From the NCBI RefSeq assembly GCF_014636865.1, contig NZ_BMER01000002.1, positions 120,282 through 184,281 of the forward strand: a DNA stretch of 64,000 nt, read 5' to 3'. Under the pieces are notes generated by a model. The model did no database searches. It saw only the letters and a list, made by a program, of their open reading frames with translations, and was not told where the DNA came from. Below, piece by piece: positions 8,992-18,327 of the stretch (position 1 is its first letter; each line of letters opens with the position of its first letter). The stretch is from Parapedobacter pyrenivorans. GTDB taxonomy: Bacteria > Bacteroidota > Bacteroidia > Sphingobacteriales > Sphingobacteriaceae. Made by a program: the position numbers and the translations under genes.

Positions 8992-10512
8992 TCAAGGATT
9001 TGGATTACTTTGAGGCGTGTCTGGATTCCAGGCTGGCCATGCCGCCCGCTTCCGCGTGGCAAAGTATTGCTCCGCCCGGCTCACCAATTCGGGGTGTTGC
9101 ATGGCGAGGTTGTGCTGTTCGGATCTGTCGGCATAGAGGTCATACAATTCAATGAGACTTTGCCCTTTATGCGCCCGTGTATCCTTGCGGATGGCTTTCC
9201 AACGCCCAAATCGGACGGCCTGTTCACCACGGCGCTCCATAAATTCCCAGTAGAGAAATGTACGTCCCTGCTGCTTGGTGTAGTCACCACGCAGCACCGG
9301 CCAGAATGAGATACCGTTGATGCCCGCAGGAGTAGAGGCTCCGCCGGCTTCAAGGAATGTGGGCAGCAAGTCCCAGACGGCCAGGGGGTGGTCAGACCGG
9401 CTTCCGGCGGGGATTTTCCCCGGCCAGGCCGCGATAAACGGCACGCGGATACCACCCTCGTGGAGCGACCCTTTGCGGCCGCGTAGTCCGCCGCTCGCAT
9501 CGAAGAAATCGGGATCGGCGCCACCACCGGTAGCCGCTCCATTATCCGACGTGAACACAATCAACGTCTTGTCAAGCAATCCATTTTCTTCCAGCGCCTG
9601 AACCAATTGCCCCACGTACGTGTCGAGCAATGTAATCATCGCCGCGTAGGTCTCGCGTGGAGTCGCATTGGGCAGGTATCCCGGCCCGGTATAAGGCTTG
9701 TCGTCAAACTTTCCCCGGTAGGGTACGAGTGCACGTTCCGGCACCTGCAGTGCCATGTGTGGCAACGTATACGCCATCTCCAGAAAAAACGGGCGGTCGC
9801 GGTGGTTGCGGATAAAACGCAATGCCTCTGCCGTCATGGTATCGCAAGCGTACACCGTACCGCGGTAGTCCGCGTAGCTTGCCGGGTCGTTCGGGTCGGC
9901 ACCCTCCGGCAGCCGCTGGTGTGCACTGGGCACCGCACCGGGAAGTGCCTCGCGTACCCCATTACGCCACAGATGTTCGGGATAGTAGTTGTGCGCCTGT
10001 TTTTGATCAAGGTACCCGTAAAAAAAGTCAACCCCCTGGTTATGGGGTTCGCCGGTTGAACCTGGTCCACCCAGCCCCCACTTGCCGATCAGCGCCGTGG
10101 TATAGCCTACAGCTTGGAGCGCCGTTCCCATCGTCAGGGTATTAGCCTGCAGTGGAAGTTGTCCGAATTCCTCCCAGTTCTCGAAACTGCCCAGTTCCAG
10201 GTTACCCCGTATCAGTCCATCGCCGGTATGCATGCCGGTCATCAAACTGCCGCGGGTCGGTGCGCAAACCGAATTGGCATAAAAATCCGTCAGCATCATC
10301 CCATTGCGTGCCAACTTGTCGAGGTTCGGCGTCTGGATGAGCTGCTGTCCGAACGCACCGATGCTACCATAGCCCAGGTCGTCCGCTAGGATAAAAACGA
10401 TATTGGGCTTAGCCGGCTGCTGCGCGTCAACCTGCAGTGCTCCGCCCATCAAGAGGAGGAGCACCGCCAGCAAGCCAGGACCAAATCTGTAGTTCATATC
10501 ATGTTTTTGCAT
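8992..10512 (-). CDS. Sulfatase (arylsulfatase-type, Cys-type formylglycine site)
   Basis: A 506-residue enzyme from the ATG at 10512. The frame is open further upstream, but that part lies inside the susD coding end. An ATG at 10497 giving MNYRFGPGLL is also possible. A signal peptide ends near VDAQQP. Sulfatase features are complete: NIVFILADDLGYGS with metal-binding Asp44-Asp45; CAPTRG at 83-88, the C-x-P-x-R motif whose Cys is converted to formylglycine; GKWGLGG; and FTSDNGAATGG for the second metal half-site. It hydrolyses sulfate esters in the periplasm or at the surface. It follows SusD by 4 bp, so the imported glycan or conjugate is probably sulfated. The subfamily and substrate are not determined. 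Confidence 0.94.
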   Translation of the reverse strand: MQKHDMNYRFGPGLLAVLLLLMGGALQVDAQQPAKPNIVFILADDLGYGSIGAFGQQLIQTPNLDKLARNGMMLTDFYANSVCAPTRGSLMTGMHTGDGLIRGNLELGSFENWEEFGQLPLQANTLTMGTALQAVGYTTALIGKWGLGGPGSTGEPHNQGVDFFYGYLDQKQAHNYYPEHLWRNGVREALPGAVPSAHQRLPEGADPNDPASYADYRGTVYACDTMTAEALRFIRNHRDRPFFLEMAYTLPHMALQVPERALVPYRGKFDDKPYTGPGYLPNATPRETYAAMITLLDTYVGQLVQALEENGLLDKTLIVFTSDNGAATGGGADPDFFDASGGLRGRKGSLHEGGIRVPFIAAWPGKIPAGSRSDHPLAVWDLLPTFLEAGGASTPAGINGISFWPVLRGDYTKQQGRTFLYWEFMERRGEQAVRFGRWKAIRKDTRAHKGQSLIELYDLYADRSEQHNLAMQHPELVSRAEQYFATRKRAAWPAWNPDTPQSNPNP

Positions 10513-10516
10513 GGCG

Positions 10517-12151
10517 TCAATAGTTATTCTGTTCCAGTTTCGGGTTCTGGTCAATGGCATCCTGCGGTATCGGCATCAGGTAGTTCTTGGCCGGATTGAA
10601 AGTGATGGTCCGTACATTGACTTTTTCATAGGTGAGGTTATCACCGCTGCCCGTGATTTTCATGCCCCTTACCGGCTGACTGAAAACTTCCTCTGCCGTA
10701 CGCCAGCGCAGCAGATCATAGAAGTACTTGCCTTCGAAGGCCAGCTCAACCCGACGCTCCCGGCGGATACGATTGCGCATTTCCGACTGGGATAGTCCTT
10801 CAGGCAAATCGGGCAGGTTGCCCCGTTTACGCAGCGCATTGATGGCATCGTAAATGCTTTGGTCTGGCCCATTTGCCTCGTTTTGCGCCTCGGCGTAATT
10901 GAGTAGTACCTCCGCATACCGGTAGATCACCGCGTTCGAACCATTCAGGTTGTTATTCAACGGCATCAACGTCGGGTCAAGCAATTTGCGGAGCCCGTAG
11001 CCTGTCGGGTTGCCGTTTCCGGAAACGGTAGGCGTGAATTCGTTGTAATTGTTGGGTATGCCCAGTCGCGTATAATACGTACGGCCCTGCCATTGCACCC
11101 CATCGTGCAGAATGGTGGCATAAAACCGCTCATCGCGGTTATCGTACGGCTTTTCCGAATCAAACGCCGATGAACCCTCAGCTTCGGTTTTGCCGTCTGT
11201 AAACTCAAACTGGTCCACGAGGTTTTGCGAAGGCGACATGGCCGACCAGCCCGATCCTTTTTCCGCCCACAGCACCCCCCAAAACTGGTGAGTGCGTAGG
11301 TGTCGGATTACCGGTGCGTACTGTACATCGAAAATGATTTCCTCGTTGTTTTCATTTTCCGGTAGAAATATTCTGCCGAAGTCAGGGAATAGGCGATATA
11401 ACTCCGATTCCATGATGGCCTTGTTGGTCTCCGCAGCTTCCTGCCATTGGCCTGCATACAACTGCGTAGCCCCTTTCAGCGTCATTGCCGCACCCCAGGT
11501 GGCGCGGCCGACATCGGCACCGCTCCAGGACTCCGGCAAATCCACCGCAGCCAGATCGATCTGCTCCACCAAGAAGGCGACGCATTCTTCATACGTATTC
11601 CGCGGCCGGAAAATTTCGTCACCCTGGGTGGTATTGTCCAGCACATCTACGATGAGCGGTACACCCCCATAGAGGTCGACCAGCGTCTTGTAGAAATGTG
11701 CCCGGAGGAAAATGGCCTGGGCCACCAGTACCTTTTTCTGACTTTCGTCAAAAGACGCTTGCCCTACCTTTTCGATAAACAGGTTACATTTGCGAATGTT
11801 GGCATACATCCGCTCCCAAGTCTGGTCAAATATCGGATTTGCCGGTCCATAGCTATTGTTATCGAACAATTGGCGCGAAGGGATACCGGCTACCGGGCCG
11901 GACACAGCATTATCCGTAAAATTGTCAAGCGGATCATTACTGATCTGGCTGGGCAGGTGCAGCCACGTGCCAACGATGGGCCCAGCATTGAGTGCATCGT
12001 AGATATCGTTCAATACAAAGCTCGCCGTGGTTGGCGATTCCCAAACAATGGCATCGCTCAGGCGGTCGCTGGGCAAAATTTCGAGTGCGTTCTCACTGCA
12101 AGCGCCAGTGCACAGCAGCGCAGCAGCGAATATATAATGTGTTGGTTTCAT
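10517..12151 (-). CDS. SusD/RagB family surface nutrient-binding lipoprotein
   Basis: A 544-residue protein starting at the ATG that gives MKPTHYIFAAALLCTGAC, a lipoprotein signal ending at Cys17; the frame opens seven codons earlier without improving the signal. SusD features are seen along its length: a TPR-rich N-terminal half (WERMYANIRKCNLFIEKV, RAHFYKTLVDLYGGVPLI) and the C-terminal RRERRVELAFEGKYFYDLLRW and NYLMPIPQDAIDQNPKLEQN. SusD proteins bind glycans at the cell surface and form the lid of the SusC channel. It lies 28 bp after susC and 4 bp before the sulfatase. The ligand is unknown. Confidence 0.95.
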   Translation of the reverse strand: MKPTHYIFAAALLCTGACSENALEILPSDRLSDAIVWESPTTASFVLNDIYDALNAGPIVGTWLHLPSQISNDPLDNFTDNAVSGPVAGIPSRQLFDNNSYGPANPIFDQTWERMYANIRKCNLFIEKVGQASFDESQKKVLVAQAIFLRAHFYKTLVDLYGGVPLIVDVLDNTTQGDEIFRPRNTYEECVAFLVEQIDLAAVDLPESWSGADVGRATWGAAMTLKGATQLYAGQWQEAAETNKAIMESELYRLFPDFGRIFLPENENNEEIIFDVQYAPVIRHLRTHQFWGVLWAEKGSGWSAMSPSQNLVDQFEFTDGKTEAEGSSAFDSEKPYDNRDERFYATILHDGVQWQGRTYYTRLGIPNNYNEFTPTVSGNGNPTGYGLRKLLDPTLMPLNNNLNGSNAVIYRYAEVLLNYAEAQNEANGPDQSIYDAINALRKRGNLPDLPEGLSQSEMRNRIRRERRVELAFEGKYFYDLLRWRTAEEVFSQPVRGMKITGSGDNLTYEKVNVRTITFNPAKNYLMPIPQDAIDQNPKLEQNNY

Positions 12152-12179
12152 CTTCGTTATGGTGAAAGTCATTGTCCAA

Positions 12180-15100
12180 TTAAAAATTAAGCGATAAACC
12201 GAGCGTATATACCTTCTGCTGGAAGTAGTAGCGTGCGCGGTTTTGGCTCATTTCCGGATCGATGTGTTTAAATGACGAAAACGTCAGCAAATTCTGGCCC
12301 GACAGTGATAAGCGGGCCTGTTTTACGGCCAGCCGCGCAAGTACCGACTGCGGGATGGAATAGCCCAGCTCCAGTGTTTTCAGTCGCAGGTATGAACCAC
12401 TCCGTATCCAGAAGGAGGATATCTGCTCGTTGTTAGTCACCGGCGCAGGCGTAAGGCGTGGAAAAGCCGCATCCGTATTTTCTGGCGACCAATAATCGAG
12501 CTGGTAGTGTGCCATGGTCGCCCCGTTGAAAAACGGATAGGCCAGGTCGCCCGCCAAGTACAGGCTGGCATTGCCCGCTCCTTGGAACAGCGCGTGTAGG
12601 TCGAACCCTTTCCAAGCCAGCATGGTGTTGATGCCGTAGACAATTTCCGGGAACTGTGGCTTACCGATGGCTGTTTCATCATGGATATCGATGCGACCAT
12701 CACCATTCAGGTCGCTATACTTGATATCCCCGGGGTATACCCGTCCGTAGGTAGGCACGGGCAATCCTTCCTGCAAGTTGCCTTCGCCATCGAAATCCGC
12801 CTCCTGGTACAGTCCATCATCTTGCAGCCCGAAGCGGGTATTCCACGGCTTACCGGTGCGGCGGCGGTTCGGATTTTCGTAGGTTGCCTGGTTTTCAAAG
12901 GTCTGGACGACCTCGTTGCTGGCGTATGAGAAGTTGCCGCCCACCTGGAATGCCAACCCGCCGCTCGTGTTGTGCTTGTAGTCTACGCTAAATTCCAATC
13001 CACGGCCTTCCATTTCGCCCGCGTTGATTTCCGAAATACCGATGCCATACTCAGACGGCACCGTGGTGGCGGGCGGGATTAGCATACCCGAGCGGCGCTC
13101 AAAGAACACGTCAAAGGTGGCCGAAAGTTTATTTCGGAAAAAGTGAGCATCCAATCCTACATCGGTCTTGAGTGCGGTTTCCCACGTGATATTGGGGTTG
13201 GCCTGCGCCCGTTCGAAGATACCCTGCACCTGTGTCGGGTTGGTACCGCCAAACACGTATCCACTCCGGATGCCATACGCCGTGAGGTACTGGAAAGCGG
13301 AACCTGCCAGATTACCTGATTTACCATGCGATGCCCGTAGCTTCAGCTCACTGAGCCAATCTACCCGATCCTTCAGGAAGTTTTCCTCGGATATCCGCCA
13401 TCCAGCGGAAAACGCCGGAAAAAACGCATAGCGCTTGCCGGGAGCAAAATAGTAATGTCCATCGTAACGACCTGAAACGCCGAGCAGATAGCGGTCGTTA
13501 AACGCGTAGTTGAGCCGGTATACCCAGCCTTCCTGTGCCCATTGTGCAGACCAGCCGCCGTTGTCGAAATCGGCGCGGTCGCTACTGCCCTGTCCAATTT
13601 CATCGAGCGGCACCGTATAGTTGATACGCGATGCGCTCAGTCCGCCATCGGTACCTTTCCGGTTCTCATAAACCACGAGCCCATCGATGTTGTGACGGCC
13701 TACGGTTTTCTTATACGTGGCGTACAGTTGAATGGTCTGCGCGTAGCGCTCGTCTACCCCCTGCTCCAGTGTAGGCAGGTTGGGGCCGGTCTGTAGCGGC
13801 ACGAAATCGTTGTTGCCGTCGAGCCCATAGAAGGTAAGCGGCAAGCTCCAGGTTTTGTTTGTGTCAAATACTTTCCGGTAAGCGTAGACACCACGCAGGG
13901 TGAGCCCATCGGCAAAAGGTATTCGTTGTTCGATTTCCGCGCGCAGGTTGGTCACGTTGTTGCGTTCGCGGTCGTATCCGCTGTCGTAAATCGATGGAAG
14001 CACTGCATGTGCCGGAAGGCCGTTGCCGTATTGGATCGGAAATATGGATGGCGTTTCCTTCGCCGTTGAAAAGAGCGACGCCGGTTCAACTCCGGCAGGT
14101 GCATCGCTCGCGCCGGCCACCAGGTTCACGTCAATCAGAAATTTCGTTGTTTTGGTCACATCGGCATCTACATTGGCCGTTACATTATAACGCTTATAAT
14201 CAATGGTGTTGACCACCCCTTCCTGCTCCAGATAGCCGCCGCTACCAAAAAACCGGATGCGCTCGCTTCCCCCGGTGAATGACAGTGAGTGCTTCGTCAT
14301 CGGCGTATGCTTGCGTACCAGCTGGCCTACCCAGTCGGTATTCGGAAAGCGATCGGGGTCCGAGCCGTTCCGGTAAAATTCCAGTGCCTCGGCATCAAAA
14401 GGCTCCGGATTGCCTACGTTGGCGTTCGCCAAGTTGAGCGTGGATGCATAATCGAAGGCGTTGAGGTAGGTAGGAATCGCCGTAGGTGTCTGATAACCAT
14501 AGTACCCGTTGTAGGCGAAGGAAAAATTGCCCGCCTTGCCCCGTTTGGTGGTAACGAGCACCACCCCGTTTGCCCCCGCCAGGCCATAAGGCGCTACCGC
14601 CGCCGCATCCTTGAGCACAGTCACCGTTTCGATGTCGTCTACATTGAGCAGGTTATAATCCATGGGCACGCCATCTACCAATACCAGCGGCGCGGCGCTT
14701 CCCGTCGTGTTTATGCCCCTTATTTGGATGGTCGCTTCGTCATCGCCGGGTGCCCCTGAGTTATTGCGGGCGAGCACGCCGGATACACGGCCAGCCAGCG
14801 AGCTGCTCACGTTGGCCACTGGCGCACGCGCTAGCTCCGTCCCCCCTACCGAGGCGATGGCACCGGTCACATCCGCTTTTCGCTGGGTACCATAGCCCAC
14901 CACCACCACGTCGTCCATACTGATGACCTGCTGCTGCAGGATCACAGCTACAGTTTCCTTACCCGATATGTGTATTTCCTGCGAAAGGTATCCCGTATAA
15001 GAAACCACTAGCACCGCATCCTGCGGCAACCCCACGAATTGAAATTGGCCGTCGGCATCCGTAATCACATTGCGTTCGCCTCCTTTGTGGCGTACGGTGG

Positions 15101-15545
15101 CACCCACCAAGGGTTGCCCTTCCGCATCGCGTACTACGCCACTCACGGGTTGTTGCACCGGCTCGGCGTCAGCCCGGCTTTCCCGGGGTGCTTCTTTAAT
15201 GACGACGGCATTGTCGGCGATCGAAAACGTGAGCGGTTGTCCTTTAAGGACGGTAGTCAGTACTTCGGGTAGCGGTGCATCCTTTACGCGGATGGTCACC
15301 GGTGGCACCGTCTTTATCAGTTTAGCGTCATAGAAAAAATCGTACCCCGATTGCTGCCGTATCTTTTCGATCAGCTGGCGCAGTGGAATATGCTGCTCAT
15401 TCAGCGTCAGGGGCTGCGCATGCGTACGGGCAGCGACCTGCAGTATGGCAATCAGAACAAAAATCAACGTAGCTTTCATGATTAGCAAGCATTTTCGGTA
15501 CAGCGGTAGGGTATCGCGTCGCGTACCGAATGAATATAAATTCAT
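12180..15545 (-). CDS. SusC/RagA TonB-dependent transporter with STN signalling domain
   Basis: A 1121-residue outer-membrane transporter. The long leader (CLLIMKATLIFVLIAILQVA) is usual for transporters of this class. The mature protein starts with an STN domain (about 48-115: LRQLIEKIRQQSGYDFFYD), then a carboxypeptidase-regulatory-like domain (about 135-210), the plug with VVVVGYGTQRKADVTGAI and the 22-strand barrel ending in LGLSLNF. STN domains contact FecR anti-sigma factors, so this transporter probably signals substrate arrival as well as importing it. That fits the fecR gene 118 bp upstream and the divergent ECF sigma gene beyond. It forms the pump with the SusD that follows. Confidence 0.96.
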   Translation of the reverse strand: MNLYSFGTRRDTLPLYRKCLLIMKATLIFVLIAILQVAARTHAQPLTLNEQHIPLRQLIEKIRQQSGYDFFYDAKLIKTVPPVTIRVKDAPLPEVLTTVLKGQPLTFSIADNAVVIKEAPRESRADAEPVQQPVSGVVRDAEGQPLVGATVRHKGGERNVITDADGQFQFVGLPQDAVLVVSYTGYLSQEIHISGKETVAVILQQQVISMDDVVVVGYGTQRKADVTGAIASVGGTELARAPVANVSSSLAGRVSGVLARNNSGAPGDDEATIQIRGINTTGSAAPLVLVDGVPMDYNLLNVDDIETVTVLKDAAAVAPYGLAGANGVVLVTTKRGKAGNFSFAYNGYYGYQTPTAIPTYLNAFDYASTLNLANANVGNPEPFDAEALEFYRNGSDPDRFPNTDWVGQLVRKHTPMTKHSLSFTGGSERIRFFGSGGYLEQEGVVNTIDYKRYNVTANVDADVTKTTKFLIDVNLVAGASDAPAGVEPASLFSTAKETPSIFPIQYGNGLPAHAVLPSIYDSGYDRERNNVTNLRAEIEQRIPFADGLTLRGVYAYRKVFDTNKTWSLPLTFYGLDGNNDFVPLQTGPNLPTLEQGVDERYAQTIQLYATYKKTVGRHNIDGLVVYENRKGTDGGLSASRINYTVPLDEIGQGSSDRADFDNGGWSAQWAQEGWVYRLNYAFNDRYLLGVSGRYDGHYYFAPGKRYAFFPAFSAGWRISEENFLKDRVDWLSELKLRASHGKSGNLAGSAFQYLTAYGIRSGYVFGGTNPTQVQGIFERAQANPNITWETALKTDVGLDAHFFRNKLSATFDVFFERRSGMLIPPATTVPSEYGIGISEINAGEMEGRGLEFSVDYKHNTSGGLAFQVGGNFSYASNEVVQTFENQATYENPNRRRTGKPWNTRFGLQDDGLYQEADFDGEGNLQEGLPVPTYGRVYPGDIKYSDLNGDGRIDIHDETAIGKPQFPEIVYGINTMLAWKGFDLHALFQGAGNASLYLAGDLAYPFFNGATMAHYQLDYWSPENTDAAFPRLTPAPVTNNEQISSFWIRSGSYLRLKTLELGYSIPQSVLARLAVKQARLSLSGQNLLTFSSFKHIDPEMSQNRARYYFQQKVYTLGLSLNF

Positions 15546-15663
15546 ATCTTTGGATGTTTGAAGTGAAATAAATTGTTCGCAATCGATTTAAGGAAACTTC
15601 CAAGCATTTGCCCCGGGGGCGCGCCAACGCTTCCGGGTTTTTGGTTTCTTTCCCTGTATGTCA

Positions 15664-16800
15664 CTATTTTCTCATCACGGTGACCCTCCTTCCTTTTTCT
15701 GCTGATTGTTCGATTCGGAACGTCAATTGATCCGTCCGTTCCATAATATTTAAAATAGTGGATATGCGCTCGGCTTTAGAGACCATGCCGCCAAAGGTAA
15801 GGTCGCTGAAGTCGCCCACATAGTCGATATCCGCATCGTACCATCGTGCCAGTTCATCCATAATATCACGGACGGGCGTCTCTTCGAAATAAAAATACCC
15901 GTTTTGCCAAGCCATCACCTTTTCGATGTTTGCCTGCACCACGGTGAATGATCCGTCGGTACCTACAACGGCCTGTTCGCCTGGCTTCAATACGCGACTG
16001 GATGCGCTATGATTGAATGCCACCGCACCTTCCAGCAGCGCTGTTTCCAGCGGCTGGTTATCATATGCGCGGACATTGAAACGCGTACCGAGTACATTCA
16101 CCTCAGCATCGCGTACATGCACTACGAATGGATGGTTAGCATCATGCGCCACCTCGAAGTAAGCCTCGCCAACGAGTTCCACTCGGCGTTGGGCGCCATG
16201 AAAACTGACCGGATACGTCAAGCGGGAGTCCGCGTTGAGCCAAACGCGCGTACCATCTGGCAGTGTGAGTGCGTAGCGACCTCCACGGGGCACGACCAGT
16301 TGATTGGGAGGGCTTTCAGCAGAAGGCTGTTGCCCTGAGTAGACAACCGAGCCATCTTCCTCTTTACGAATTGTTACCCCATCCTGTGTGGCCAGCAACC
16401 CCTCCTGTTGTTCATCCAACAGGATCGCCCTCCCATCGGCCAAGATCAGCTGTGCCCGATCGCTGCCCGGTTCCAAGTCGGCCATCACCGGAGCCGTCAC
16501 CATGGTCGGCCCGGCGCGATCTACCCACCACCATGCGCCGGCTAAGCAGCATACCAACGCTAGCGAAGCCGCTACGTAGTGCCAAGAGCGAAGTGAATAC
16601 AGGCGACCCGGGTTTGGCCGTATGCCCCTATCGATGAGCGCTTTCATCCGTTTTTTCCGCTGTTGCTTATTGGCATCCGAAAACGGCAAGACATGCTGAT
16701 CTTCACGCGCATCGTGCTTATGGCGAAATGCTTCTTCATCCAAGCGGTAATCGCCAAGAAACTGCTTCAGGATGCGTATGAATCGCTTATTATCGCGCAT
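15664..16800 (-). CDS. FecR family anti-sigma factor
   Basis: A 378-residue protein with a cytoplasmic N-terminal segment, one membrane helix (about 74-92: HYVAASLALVCCLAGAWWW), a periplasmic FecR domain (about 170-270: VPRGGRYALTLPDGTRVWLNADSRLTYP) and a C-terminal DUF4974 domain (VMAWQNGYFYFEETPVRDIMDELARW). Such proteins hold an ECF sigma factor at the membrane and release it when the STN domain of the TonB transporter signals. A purine-rich AAAGGAG lies about 9 bases before the ATG, an unusually good ribosome binding site for this phylum. The gene diverges from the ECF sigma gene at 17025, whereas FecI and FecR genes usually run in the same direction. Confidence 0.95.
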   Translation of the reverse strand: MRDNKRFIRILKQFLGDYRLDEEAFRHKHDAREDQHVLPFSDANKQQRKKRMKALIDRGIRPNPGRLYSLRSWHYVAASLALVCCLAGAWWWVDRAGPTMVTAPVMADLEPGSDRAQLILADGRAILLDEQQEGLLATQDGVTIRKEEDGSVVYSGQQPSAESPPNQLVVPRGGRYALTLPDGTRVWLNADSRLTYPVSFHGAQRRVELVGEAYFEVAHDANHPFVVHVRDAEVNVLGTRFNVRAYDNQPLETALLEGAVAFNHSASSRVLKPGEQAVVGTDGSFTVVQANIEKVMAWQNGYFYFEETPVRDIMDELARWYDADIDYVGDFSDLTFGGMVSKAERISTILNIMERTDQLTFRIEQSAEKGRRVTVMRK

Positions 16801-17024
16801 GCAGGAATCTCCTTTTTCTTTAAAGACAACGCCGTCCAGAAAAGTCCCATCGATTTTTTTAATTTTTTCCTAGTAACAAAAATTTGCATGCTATTGAATT
16901 AACGTTTATCATTGTACCATACCCAATTGTAATCCGCCGCGGTACGCTGGCCCGATTTAGCGTTATACGAAGAGGAAACTGAGTTCGGTTTTTTAACATT
17001 TTGTTAACAGCAAGTATAAGCGCA

Positions 17025-17609
17025 ATGGACAGTTTTGCAAAGATGGCTTTTAATAGATCAACGGACGATGAAGACAGGCGGCTGTGGCAACTGATCCAGA
17101 CAGCAAGTTGCCATACCGCTTTTGATCGCCTTTACGAAAAGTACTGGGAGTATGTCTTAGCACTCGCCTTTGCCCGTACGAAAGACCTGGATTTGGCGGA
17201 AGACATCACCCAAGGGCTTTTTCTCCGACTTTGGGAAAAGCGGCAGTCGCTGGATATCGCCAATATCCAAAGCTACCTCTTCATTGCAGTAAGGAATGGC
17301 GTCCTCAACTGGCTCAAGGCTGAGCAGCGGAAATATCCGTTGGCCGAAACCTTAACAGCACTCCAGGAAGCAGGTACCGAAAGTGACCATACGGTGTTGT
17401 ACCGGGAGCTGCTTGCGCTGCACGACCAGTTGGTCGACCGATTCACGCCCGCCCAACAGGAAATCTATCTGATGCGGTTTAACGAGGATCTGACAACCAA
17501 AGAAATTGCCAGCCGACTGGGTATATCGCGCAAGACCGTGCAAAACCAGCTAAATCTTTGTGTCACGAAGCTACGGAAAGCGCTTGGGGTGCTAACCACG
17601 CTTTTCTGA
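17025..17609 (+). CDS. RNA polymerase ECF sigma factor (FecI-like)
   Basis: A 194-residue sigma-70 family factor. I chose the ATG at 17025; the frame extends to a TTG at 17001 without adding conserved sequence. Region 2 is seen as FDRLYEKYWEYVLALAFARTKDLDLAEDITQGLFLRLWEKR. Region 4 is seen as LTTKEIASRLGISRKTVQNQLNLCVTKLRKAL, the -35-binding HTH. It is probably held by the FecR protein encoded divergently from 16800 and switches on the SusC-SusD-sulfatase operon when substrate is bound. The 224-bp region between the two genes must hold both promoters; no perfect TAnnTTTG box is seen on the sigma side. Confidence 0.95.
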   Translation: MDSFAKMAFNRSTDDEDRRLWQLIQTASCHTAFDRLYEKYWEYVLALAFARTKDLDLAEDITQGLFLRLWEKRQSLDIANIQSYLFIAVRNGVLNWLKAEQRKYPLAETLTALQEAGTESDHTVLYRELLALHDQLVDRFTPAQQEIYLMRFNEDLTTKEIASRLGISRKTVQNQLNLCVTKLRKALGVLTTLF

Positions 17610-17666
17610 ATCCACTTCCTCTTTGCCCCCCTTTCCACTGTTGCTGCTGTTCACGAGCCATGTTCG

Positions 17667-17873
17667 CTACCGCCAATCCTCGGCTTCCAACACGAATACT
17701 TCGTCTACTGTAGTATCAAATATCTTGGCAATTTTCAGGGCCAGCAACGTAGATGGCACGAATTTTCCGATTTCGATGGAATTGATGGTTTGTCTGGACA
17801 CGTTCACCCGGTCTGCCAACTCAGCCTGTGTGATATTGAGTTTGGCGCGCTCTACCTTGATTGTATTTTTCAT
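17667..17873 (-). CDS. XRE family HTH regulator (small)
   Basis: A 68-residue protein that is almost entirely an HTH_3 domain: MKNTIKVERAKLNITQAELA, then DRVNVSRQTINSIEIGKFVP and the TTVDEVFVLE end. It resembles the small YozG-like regulators that typically sit beside a short membrane protein. It lies 14 bp downstream of such a gene, in the same direction. Members usually repress their own operon, and a palindrome overlaps the likely promoter upstream. It is a real gene despite its size, since its whole length matches the family. Confidence 0.92.
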   Translation of the reverse strand: MKNTIKVERAKLNITQAELADRVNVSRQTINSIEIGKFVPSTLLALKIAKIFDTTVDEVFVLEAEDWR

Positions 17874-17887
17874 CGCTATCCGTTTTG

Positions 17888-18244
17888 CTATGCGATGTGC
17901 AACCGGATGTTATAGATGATCAATGCCAAGGCAAATACCAGGATCAAGAAATGGTTGATGGCCACCAGTTGCACGTTGATCACTTGGTGATCGTAAAGAT
18001 TGGTGCTTAGCAACGAGATTGCGTAACCGATAATCAGCGCCATCTGGGTAGAAGACGCCTTCAGCGTTGCGGACCGCTCGTCTTCCCTCGTCTCGTGACT
18101 GATGAAAAGGATAAACAACCCGGCAAGTAACAGCATTTCTGACCCGCGCGAGCCGTCGTTTGTTAATACTAGTATCCCGATCAGCACCGCTGCAAGACCA
18201 AATACTTTCACCGCGCCCTTCAATACGTTGTTCTTCATTTTCAT
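17888..18244 (-). CDS. Small integral membrane protein, partner of the XRE regulator
   Basis: A 118-residue protein with four hydrophobic segments, near residues 12-27 (VFGLAAVLIGILVLT), 35-48, 68-82 and 92-112, joined by a charged loop (HETREDERSATLKASS). The HETREDER-type loop followed by a membrane helix resembles the DUF2178 group of proteins encoded beside YozG-like regulators. I do not know its function; a role in sensing or in modulating the regulator is only a guess. An overlapping frame (17910-18293) was rejected because it shows no hydrophobic pattern. Confidence 0.82.
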   Translation of the reverse strand: MKMKNNVLKGAVKVFGLAAVLIGILVLTNDGSRGSEMLLLAGLFILFISHETREDERSATLKASSTQMALIIGYAISLLSTNLYDHQVINVQLVAINHFLILVFALALIIYNIRLHIA

Positions 18245-18263
18245 CTTTAAATATGTCTTTAAT

Positions 18264-18302
18264 ACTTATACAAAAGTATAGTACTCTTTTCAAAAAGACA
18301 AA
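18264..18302 (-). promoter_or_regulatory. Promoter and overlapping palindrome of the membrane-protein/XRE operon
   Basis: Reading the minus strand, TTTG (18299-18302), a 20-base spacer and TACTTTTG (18271-18278) form a full match to the Bacteroidota promoter consensus upstream of the ATG at 18244. The -7 box is embedded in the inverted repeat TATAC-AAAA-GTATA (18267-18280), a good candidate operator for the XRE protein of the same operon. Binding is inference. Confidence 0.6.
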
Positions 18303-18327
18303 TAAACTTTACATAAGTTAAAGAAAA

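Noticed and set aside
11447..12190. 247-codon plus-strand ORF antisense to susD
   Set aside because: Shadow of a conserved SusD gene; no motif or plausible start region.
17910..18293. Alternative 127-codon minus-strand frame across the small membrane protein
   Set aside because: Its start overlaps the promoter and the product lacks the membrane-helix pattern seen in the 17888-18244 frame.
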